A stretch of 20,698 bases of DNA from an uncultured Christensenella sp. (lineage in GTDB: Bacteria > Bacillota > Clostridia > Christensenellales > UBA1242), in contig CAJJUK010000026.1 of the NCBI GenBank assembly GCA_905195085.1, positions 1 through 20,698 of the forward strand, given 5' to 3'. The notes beneath the pieces were generated by a model. That model saw nothing but the letters and a program-made list of their open reading frames with translations. It did not search any database and had not been told where the DNA came from. The position numbers were made by a program, and so were the translations under genes. Below, in pieces: positions 14,581 to 20,698 of this stretch; position 1 is the stretch's first letter; every line of letters starts with the position of its first letter.

Positions 14581-15835
14581 ATTTTTTTCTTCTAAGGAAA
14601 ACCGACTTAAATCCAGAGCTTGCAATGTTGAGAATATTCAAAATTCCAACGCTTGTAGTTGACAATAAGATTGAATACACAATAAGCGATGACAACATCT
14701 TTTTATCAACAATGTTTGGATAATCGTTTTGAATAACGTCAAGATTTTTTATCCACTTGTCACTTACGCCCAAAACATAAGCATATGGAAGAACGTCATA
14801 ATAAAGATTTGGATTTTTCTCAACCATCATTTTGATTCTATCGGCCTCAGCTGTGTCAATAAATTCTTTAAAACCAATGATTTTTCCAAGTTTTTCTCTT
14901 CCTTCTTTGGTGTAAATGCGAATTTTTCTAGAAAGCAGGACTGAAAAAAACATAACAACACATACAGCAAGCAAGAAAAATGCTTCAAAATAGAATCCGA
15001 TCAAGATGAACAAAACCATGCAAGCAGCAGCTATTGCTCCAATCAAAATCAGAAAGAAGACAAACGAAACAACTCTTCCTTTAAAGGCATTGTTTTTATG
15101 TCTATAATCATAATAATTCAAAACCCAGTCTGCACACAAAATGAAAAGCCCTGTTGCAATGGTTGCAAAAATTCCAGATATCGGATAGAACTCAATCCCA
15201 CAATATGAAACCGCAAAATAGAATATTGCCGCAAAAAAACAAATGAAGAATTGCCTATAAGTAATCGTGCTGGAATCAAAATATTTGTCGCCAACATTTT
15301 TTTCAATTGACTTAACAACATTTGTAACAGTTTGACCTGAACCTAATTTTTTTGAAATGTCTTTAACCAGAACTTCCTTGTCTGTTCCGAAAATTTTGTT
15401 AAATAAAGTTTTTTCATAGTCTTTGGCATCATCTGGCAAATTATCCACCAATTTTGTCATCTTTTGATTTTTCTTATCCTTTGAAATTTCAACATATTTC
15501 TTACCCGCCCAGTACACCAACATTGAAGAAATGTCCGAACCATCAACAACTCCATCAATCAAAAAACCAACTTCTGCTGGAGTCATATCATCAGGACTAG
15601 AAAATTCCACAGTTGTCACAATCTCTTTTTTGTCACGATGTTTGAAATAATAAATCAAAAATGAAATCAATACAACAACAAGAATGACAGCAAGGATAAT
15701 GAGCATAAAATCAATTTTGGACAACGATAAAACAATTGCTTTTATGTCTAAAAGCAAATTGCTGATATAACCGAAAAACGCAATATTACACAGAACTAAG
15801 AGTGCGAAAAAAGACTTAAGCAGGGCATTTTTCAT
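14579..15835 (-). CDS. DUF2207-type membrane protein, N-terminal domain missing
   Basis: The protein has 418 residues. The two N-terminal hydrophobic segments (about 5-28 and 42-63) are followed by a cytosolic stretch with the family motif FSSPDDMTPAEVGFLIDG, two pairs of membrane helices (~195-235 and ~255-305), a soluble segment containing GFKEFIDTAEADRIKMM and YYDVLPYAYVLGVSDKW, and a last helix near 380-400. This is the C-terminal half of DUF2207 proteins; the ~200-residue extracellular domain they usually carry after the signal peptide is absent. The function of the family is unknown. It follows lemA by 12 bases with an SD (GTGAGGG), a pairing common in bacteria that suggests a joint membrane complex. 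Confidence 0.85.
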   Translation of the reverse strand: MKNALLKSFFALLVLCNIAFFGYISNLLLDIKAIVLSLSKIDFMLIILAVILVVVLISFLIYYFKHRDKKEIVTTVEFSSPDDMTPAEVGFLIDGVVDGSDISSMLVYWAGKKYVEISKDKKNQKMTKLVDNLPDDAKDYEKTLFNKIFGTDKEVLVKDISKKLGSGQTVTNVVKSIEKNVGDKYFDSSTITYRQFFICFFAAIFYFAVSYCGIEFYPISGIFATIATGLFILCADWVLNYYDYRHKNNAFKGRVVSFVFFLILIGAIAAACMVLFILIGFYFEAFFLLAVCVVMFFSVLLSRKIRIYTKEGREKLGKIIGFKEFIDTAEADRIKMMVEKNPNLYYDVLPYAYVLGVSDKWIKNLDVIQNDYPNIVDKKMLSSLIVYSILLSTTSVGILNILNIASSGFKSVFLRRKK

Positions 15836-15847
15836 GTGTAACCCTCA

Positions 15848-16426
15848 CTAAAATTGAACTTTTGGAGCTTTTCTTTCTTCCTTATCTTCAATTTCAAACA
15901 AAACTTTCTTTTCAAATTTGAAGTGTCTTGCAACCAAATTTGATGGGAACATTTCAATTTTGTTGTTCAAAATCTTAACACATCCATTGTAATACTTTCT
16001 TGAATTAGCAATTTCAGCTTCAAGATTATTCAAATTGTTCTGCAAATCAATAAAGTTTTGGTTTGCTTTCAAATCTGGATAATTTTCTGTGACTGCAAAC
16101 AAACTTTTCAATGTTCCAGCCAACATATTTTCGCTCTTTGCTCTTTCTTCTGGGTCGTTGGCAGACATACAAGAATATCTCGCCTGCATAACTCCCTCTA
16201 ATGTTTTCTCTTCATGTTTTGCATAACCTTTGACTGTTTCAACAAGGTTTGGAATGAGATCATATCTCTTTTTCATGTAAACATCCATTGTTGAATAGCC
16301 TTCTTCTGCATTGTTTCTAAGTCTGATTAATGAATTGTAAACCGCAATAACCCATGCAATAATAATTATTCCAAGAAGGACGATTGCACAACCAATTCCA
16401 ATCAGCACCCAACCCCAAACTGGCAT
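15848..16426 (-). CDS. lemA: LemA family protein
   Basis: The protein has 192 residues, the usual size. One N-terminal membrane helix (about 6-30) with a very short outside part is followed by a four-helix domain. The LemA hallmark RYDLIPNLVETVKGYA is at ~54-69, then HEEKTLEGVMQARYS, and ENYPDLKANQNFIDLQ further on. The role of LemA is unclear; it is often linked to membrane proteins of the DUF2207 or TPM type. A near-perfect SD (AAAGGAGG) precedes ATG. It is first in a two-gene unit with the DUF2207 gene and driven by its own promoter. Confidence 0.95.
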   Translation of the reverse strand: MPVWGWVLIGIGCAIVLLGIIIIAWVIAVYNSLIRLRNNAEEGYSTMDVYMKKRYDLIPNLVETVKGYAKHEEKTLEGVMQARYSCMSANDPEERAKSENMLAGTLKSLFAVTENYPDLKANQNFIDLQNNLNNLEAEIANSRKYYNGCVKILNNKIEMFPSNLVARHFKFEKKVLFEIEDKEERKAPKVQF

Positions 16427-16451
16427 AATTAACCTCCTTTAAGTTTAATTT

Positions 16452-16480
16452 ATTATATCATATATGAATTCAAATCGCAA
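16452..16480 (-). promoter_or_regulatory. Vegetative promoter of lemA
   Basis: On the minus strand TTGCGA (16480-16475), 17 bp, then TATAAT (16457-16452) with an upstream TGA giving an extended -10. The expected start near 16445 leaves a short leader containing the AAAGGAGG SD of lemA. Confidence 0.85.
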
Positions 16481-16539
16481 ATATATTAAATAAAATCTTA
16501 GAAATACCAAAGGATAAATGACAAAACTTGCAAAATTTC

Positions 16540-16579
16540 AAAAAATCACCCTATCAAAACTTTGATAAAGTGATTTTTT
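16540..16579. terminator. Terminator after NUDIX gene
   Basis: Outer stem 16540-16549 with 16570-16579 (10 bp), an internal loop of three bases on each side, and inner stem 16553-16557 with 16562-16566. It is flanked by A- and T-runs, so it can act in either direction. It lies just after the stop of the minus-strand NUDIX gene and upstream of the lemA promoter. Confidence 0.8.
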
Positions 16580-16582
16580 CAT

Positions 16583-17041
16583 TTATTTTATTTCTCCAAA
16601 AATAAATTTTACTTCACTCCTAAGCTCTTTTCCATTTTTCATATAGTCATCATAAAAAGCCGATGCAACTTCAGGTGGCATAAGTGGAAGGTCTGGAATG
16701 TCAAAAATTTCAATAAACTTTGGGATATAAACTCCATTATTCCTATTTTCTTGGAACTCTTCACCTTGTCCTGAACCAAACTCCCCAGAAATCCACTCAG
16801 CAACATAGAAATGTTCAATGTTGTTTTTGTTTTCATAAGTGTAAACTTTTTTAATTGGTTTCACAACAATCCCAAATTCTTCGAAAACTTCTCTTTTTAC
16901 ACATTCCTCTTCAGATTCATTTTCTTCCATACCACCACCTGGAAATGTGTAGAAAACTCTGCCTTGTTTTTCTCTGTACATTGAAACAATTTTCTCTTCA
17001 TGAATTATTATTGCTCTTGCACGAACTCTTTTTTCTTCCAT
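16583..17041 (-). CDS. NUDIX hydrolase (second copy, unrelated to the operon one)
   Basis: The protein has 152 residues. The NUDIX box runs G36 to I58, with E42, R50-E51, E54-E55 and G57 in place, preceded by FYTFPGGGMEENE, typical of MutT/ADP-ribose-type enzymes that take a nucleotide substrate. The N-terminal segment RVRARAIIIHEEKIVSMYRE resembles NUDIX enzymes annotated as 8-oxo-dGTPase-like, but specificity is not predictable. The SD is weak (AGGGAT). An inverted repeat (AACCAA and TTGGTT, 17061-17080) lies immediately upstream and could be an operator or part of the promoter region. It stands alone between two terminator-like structures. Confidence 0.9.
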   Translation of the reverse strand: MEEKRVRARAIIIHEEKIVSMYREKQGRVFYTFPGGGMEENESEEECVKREVFEEFGIVVKPIKKVYTYENKNNIEHFYVAEWISGEFGSGQGEEFQENRNNGVYIPKFIEIFDIPDLPLMPPEVASAFYDDYMKNGKELRSEVKFIFGEIK

Positions 17042-17108
17042 ATATCTAAATCCCTATTTTAACCAACAAATAAATTGGTTGAATACTTTTTCTTTGAATT
17101 ATTTCCGT

Positions 17109-17144
17109 AAAATTAAATTGAGTTAACTCTCATCATTTAATTTT
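17109..17144 (-). terminator. Possible terminator overlapping the end of the S8 protease gene
   Basis: Ten-base arms AAAATTAAAT (17109-17118) and ATTTAATTTT (17135-17144) are complementary, and within the loop lies the palindrome GAGTTAACTC (17120-17129). The minus-strand TGA of the protease (17133-17135) sits at the edge of one arm. The stem is all A/T and weak, and there is no separate T-run, so function is uncertain. Confidence 0.35.
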
Positions 17145-20100
17145 CTCTTTTCTAACATAATGAAGAACAACTCTGGCAATGATGAAAACAATGAAAATTC
17201 CAAGGATTATAAAGAAGTAAGTCAACACAACAGAATCATTTGTGAATGCAGAACCAGCTTTTTTGAAGGACACAACAATTTCATAGTTTTCATCTATGTT
17301 GTCAAGAGTGAATTTATTTCCTACAAGAGAAACTGTTTCTCCATTGACAGACACAAAATCAATTTCATAGCCATCACTTGGCGTAATTATAAATGTCCTG
17401 CTGCTTCCATGAGCAACACTATCAATATCTCCGCCAGAACTTGACATACTGCCACCCTTTCCAAGTGATATTGCAACAGTGTAATAAGCTTCTTCAAAGG
17501 TTATATCAACATACAAATCGGTTGTTATATTATCAATATGATAAATTCCATCAGCATCTGCCACCAGCAAAACGTCATTAGCGACAACTCTCTTAACCTT
17601 ATACCCCTCATTTTCTTCAACACTGAAAGAGATGCTGTCATTTCTATCCACAACTGTATTGCTTACCATAACATTTTCAATCATGACACTGCCACAATCA
17701 TTCGTGTTAAACAAAACAGAGAGTTTGCTTTTCTCAGAAGTTTCAACTTCAATATTTAAATCATCATTAACAACCATCTTGATAGATTGATTAATGCTTT
17801 TTTCCTCGTCATTAATAACAATTTTTCTAAGATTATATCCATCATGAGCCACAATTTCAATTTCATATTCAAAGCCAGTAAAGAACAAAGTTGAAGGCTC
17901 AACAATCTCTCCGTCTATCATGACATCAAAATTTCCCTTCTCAAAATTGACAGAGAATGTGTTTGATGTGTCGCTGACAACTTCAATGTAAATAGTGTTT
18001 GTTTTCAAAGAGTTAGAAAGCCCGTCAGTAAGTGTCACTGCCAATGTATATTCTCCAGCACTAAGATTGGACAATGTGATGTTTAAATTGGTTTGATAGT
18101 CAGAAACACTTTCTTCACTTGAATTTAATTTGTTGTTTGCTCCACTGAAAGAAATAACTTTTGAAACATCCAAACCTACATAAGAAATTTGTAAATTTAA
18201 GGTGCTATTCTCTTTGATTATAACCCTGTTAGAAAAATCTTTGACAATACTCAATCTTAAGTCAGTAAACTCAATATTGTTGTCTAATGCAAATGTCTCT
18301 GCTGCTGTTCCAGAATATCCATAAATATGAACCAAACTTAAACTTGTTTGATTTGAAAATGTATTCAAATCAGAGCCAACCAAAAGTGTTTGTATACCTG
18401 ATTTTGTCAAGGCATGAAGTCCAATCGTTGTGCAATATGGGATTTCAAGACTGGTAAGTGAAGAACATGATGCAAATGCATACTGGCCAACACTTGCAAC
18501 ATTTGAAACATCGAAAACAGAAAGATTTGAACAATCTCTAAATGCATAACTTCCAATTTGAACATTTGAAGTGCTTGCACAGTGTATTTCTCTTAAAGTC
18601 GTGCAACCATAGAAAGCTGAATCATAGAAAATGTAAACTGAATTTGGAAGATTTAACACTTCGATATTTGAATTTTTGAAAGCATATTGATCAATTCCAA
18701 TCACTTTCCTTGAGTTGATGGTTGCCGGAACATTTAAGGCCGTCAACTCTCCGCTGTATTTGGTAATCACAACCCCGTTATAATAAGTGTCATATTCATA
18801 ACTACTCAGCAAATCAGTGTTGTCAAAATAATAAGTGAAACTTGCCACATTACTTCTCTGAACCATCAATCCCGAAGAATTGTAAACGTAAGCAATTGCA
18901 GTCACTTTTGTCGTTTTTGAAATTGAAATTGGAGCAGTATAGAGCACATCAGAAGAATCCGCATAGTCTGCGCTTTCATCAGTCGTGTAATATATCTTCA
19001 CCGTGCCATCAGTTTCAGTTTGATATGATAATGAAAGTTGGAAAGAAGATGTTGGGAATTTTTCTTTTGAACTGAAAGCAACTTCACCTTCTGTCACAAC
19101 ACCAATATCAGCAATGTTAATAAGTCCCCAGCCATAGTCCTTATCCCAGCCTGTGCTTCCCAAGTCTACCGCATTATTCTTTAATAAATCATAAAGTTCG
19201 TCAATGGTTAAGTTTGAATATTGTGGGTTGGAATATAAAAGTGCAACAGATGCAGTCACATGTGGTGCCGCCATAGAGGTTCCACTCATGGCAACGTATG
19301 ACGTTGATGAACTTATACCAGCACTGGTTATGCTGGTTCCTGGAGCTGCAAAATCAATATATTGACCATAATTACTGTAAGTATCATAACTCAAAGTGTA
19401 ACCACTAGGGAAAGATTTTTTTCTAACCAAAGCAGCAACTGTGATTGCTTCTTCAACATTTGCTGGACAATAACCTGAAACATCAATTCTTATTCCAGTA
19501 TCCTCATCACCATTTCCTGCCGAAACAATTGATGCGATTCCTTTGTTATAAGCATTCTTAATTGCGGTTGTAAGTCTTGGATTGCTGGTGGTTGAGCCTT
19601 CAACGCCAACGCTCATGTTCATGGCTTTGATGTTGACACCCTCATTTTCCTTCAAATCTATGATGTAATTAATTCCACTTATAATTCCAGAAACGTATCC
19701 CTTTCCTTCTATGTTCAAAACCTTAATAGGAATGATTTTAACATTGGATAGTGTCGCTTCAGCAATAGTGCCACTGACATGTGTTCCGTGACCATTTTTA
19801 TCTTGATATGAATAAGTCGTCCCATCATCGGTAATGTAACTTTTTGCGTATTCAGTTAAAAGTCTTCCTTGAAAAAGTTCATGACTTGTGTAAATTCCAC
19901 TGTCAAGCACTGCAACAGCAATTTGCTCCAAATCACTTTCGCTGTACATTTCAAGCATTGTGCTTGTGTAGTCGCTGTAACCTATATATTCTGCGCCCCA
20001 AGACTTGTAAGTGTATGTGGTGTTTGTATCAACACTGCCATCTGCTGAAATGACGCAATCATAAAAAACATCTGACACACAGTCAAGATTAGAATAATAT

Positions 20101-20636
20101 TCAAAAGCCAAAGAAGCACTTTCTGCATCAGCATATTGAAAAATGTGAGTATCTTTTATCTCAGCCTCGGCCACAGCACCATAACTGTTGATATCTTCCC
20201 ATGAATAGACAATCAATCTGTTAATATCAGAATATTTTTCCAGTGTGATGCCATCTGCACCTTCATCAACTGAGATGTAGTTGTTTTTTGCAAGTGTATT
20301 GACAGAATAATATCCATCATTCACCTGGTCAGAATCTTCAAGCACTTCCAAATTATAACTTTCAACAGCTGTTGCTTTGATGTAAAGTTCGTCGTTTTCA
20401 ATTTTATAGTCTTCTTCTTCCAAAGAATAAGTCTTAGTTTCACCCAAAGTATCATACTTTTCTATCATCTGTGTGTAAGCAGAATCAAAAGCGTCAAAAT
20501 CATCATTTACATCAGAAGATGCAAAAGCTGAAAGAGAAGTTATAGGCAAAAAAAGAAAAGAAAACACACAAAAAGCAATGACTGAGAAAGTCAAAAAAAC
20601 TATTCTGGTTTTCTTTTGTCTATTAAAATTTCTCAT
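17133..20636 (-). CDS. Secreted, membrane-anchored subtilisin-like (S8) protease with LRR and InlB-type repeats
   Basis: The protein has 1167 residues. A signal peptide (basic start, hydrophobic ~12-35, cleavage near SAFASS at 36-41) precedes a long propeptide (~41-225). The S8 domain spans ~235-510: Asp in AVLDSGI (D245), His in NGHGTHVSGT (H283), oxyanion Asn in SAGNG (N375) and Ser in SGTSMAAPHV (S454). Then come a chitobiase-C-like beta domain (~515-605), BspA-type leucine-rich repeats (~615-790, e.g. IGSYAFRDCSNL), an Ig-like domain (~795-890), three InlB B-repeat-like units (~893-1126), a membrane helix (~1136-1158) and a basic tail. All catalytic residues are present, so it should be active outside the cell, tethered to the membrane. 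No SD is found and the -10 box abuts the ATG, suggesting a leaderless mRNA. Confidence 0.93.
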   Translation of the reverse strand: MRNFNRQKKTRIVFLTFSVIAFCVFSFLFLPITSLSAFASSDVNDDFDAFDSAYTQMIEKYDTLGETKTYSLEEEDYKIENDELYIKATAVESYNLEVLEDSDQVNDGYYSVNTLAKNNYISVDEGADGITLEKYSDINRLIVYSWEDINSYGAVAEAEIKDTHIFQYADAESASLAFEYYSNLDCVSDVFYDCVISADGSVDTNTTYTYKSWGAEYIGYSDYTSTMLEMYSESDLEQIAVAVLDSGIYTSHELFQGRLLTEYAKSYITDDGTTYSYQDKNGHGTHVSGTIAEATLSNVKIIPIKVLNIEGKGYVSGIISGINYIIDLKENEGVNIKAMNMSVGVEGSTTSNPRLTTAIKNAYNKGIASIVSAGNGDEDTGIRIDVSGYCPANVEEAITVAALVRKKSFPSGYTLSYDTYSNYGQYIDFAAPGTSITSAGISSSTSYVAMSGTSMAAPHVTASVALLYSNPQYSNLTIDELYDLLKNNAVDLGSTGWDKDYGWGLINIADIGVVTEGEVAFSSKEKFPTSSFQLSLSYQTETDGTVKIYYTTDESADYADSSDVLYTAPISISKTTKVTAIAYVYNSSGLMVQRSNVASFTYYFDNTDLLSSYEYDTYYNGVVITKYSGELTALNVPATINSRKVIGIDQYAFKNSNIEVLNLPNSVYIFYDSAFYGCTTLREIHCASTSNVQIGSYAFRDCSNLSVFDVSNVASVGQYAFASCSSLTSLEIPYCTTIGLHALTKSGIQTLLVGSDLNTFSNQTSLSLVHIYGYSGTAAETFALDNNIEFTDLRLSIVKDFSNRVIIKENSTLNLQISYVGLDVSKVISFSGANNKLNSSEESVSDYQTNLNITLSNLSAGEYTLAVTLTDGLSNSLKTNTIYIEVVSDTSNTFSVNFEKGNFDVMIDGEIVEPSTLFFTGFEYEIEIVAHDGYNLRKIVINDEEKSINQSIKMVVNDDLNIEVETSEKSKLSVLFNTNDCGSVMIENVMVSNTVVDRNDSISFSVEENEGYKVKRVVANDVLLVADADGIYHIDNITTDLYVDITFEEAYYTVAISLGKGGSMSSSGGDIDSVAHGSSRTFIITPSDGYEIDFVSVNGETVSLVGNKFTLDNIDENYEIVVSFKKAGSAFTNDSVVLTYFFIILGIFIVFIIARVVLHYVRKEKIK

Positions 20637-20642
20637 GGATAT

Positions 20643-20671
20643 AGTATATCACTTTAAGCAAAAAAAATCAA
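20643..20671 (-). promoter_or_regulatory. Promoter of the S8 protease, abutting the start codon
   Basis: On the minus strand TTGATT (20671-20666), 17 bp, extended -10 TGA TATACT (hexamer 20648-20643), then six bases (ATATCC) and ATG 20636. The predicted first transcribed base is the A of the start codon. Arrangement is nearly identical to that of tlyA. The remaining bases to the window end (20672-20698) are AT-rich with no further feature. Confidence 0.65.
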
Positions 20672-20698
20672 CAATATTAAAATATTTATAATTTATAT

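Noticed and set aside
17061..17080. Inverted repeat AACCAA/TTGGTT as a terminator of the S8 protease
   Set aside because: Only six base pairs with an eight-base loop and no T-run; at most an operator for the NUDIX gene.
1..20698. CRISPR arrays, insertion sequences, tRNA or rRNA genes
   Set aside because: No regularly spaced direct repeats, transposase-like frames, or tRNA/rRNA signatures were seen on either strand.

Overview
The window looks like an uncultured, endospore-forming, low-GC member of the Firmicutes (Clostridia-like). The evidence is a strongly AT-rich genome, Shine-Dalgarno (SD) sites of the AGGAGG type, a T-box riboswitch, a spoVAC-spoVAD-spoVAE operon, a YunB homologue, and TGA used as a stop codon. 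The first ~430-490 bases are an exception. They are GC-rich (62% in the first 60 bases, by count) and carry the 3' part of an F-type ATP synthase subunit a gene whose composition does not match anything else here. This is probably an assembly chimera or a foreign fragment joined to the real contig somewhere between 430 and 527.

Layout. (1) 1-428: truncated atpB on the + strand. (2) 528-1253: a TlyA-type rRNA methyltransferase (-) whose promoter abuts its start codon. (3) 1357-1560: a 67-residue Cys/Pro-rich protein (+), followed by a bidirectional terminator. (4) 1704-9067: a housekeeping operon on the - strand. A consensus promoter (9039-9067) and an isoleucine-specifier T-box leader (8681-9032) precede ileS, a NUDIX hydrolase, a class I SAM methyltransferase, an RluA-family pseudouridine synthase and oligopeptidase F, packed with gaps or overlaps of at most ~13 nt. 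(5) 9076-9834: a HEPN-like RNxxxH domain fused to two CBS domains. (6) 10000-12663: sporulation genes yunB and spoVAC-D-E, with a possible 29-codon upstream ORF before spoVAC. (7) 12885-14537: a large, divergently transcribed, low-complexity lipoprotein of unknown function. (8) 14579-16480: lemA plus a shortened DUF2207 membrane protein. (9) 16583-17041: a second NUDIX hydrolase. (10) 17133-20636: a large secreted subtilisin-like protease with BspA-like leucine-rich repeats, InlB-type repeats and a C-terminal membrane anchor.

How the genes work together: the T-box should couple transcription of the whole ileS operon (tRNA charging, RNA modification, peptide breakdown) to uncharged tRNA-Ile. 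The IleRS is the long type and carries GIHH in place of HIGH, a change associated with mupirocin hyper-resistance. The spoVA genes import dipicolinic acid into the forespore, and YunB is another sporulation protein. The lipoprotein and the Cys/Pro-rich protein are unassigned, although their position and composition would be compatible with a spore or envelope role. No CRISPR array, insertion sequence, tRNA or rRNA was found, and I see no recognisable complete defence system.
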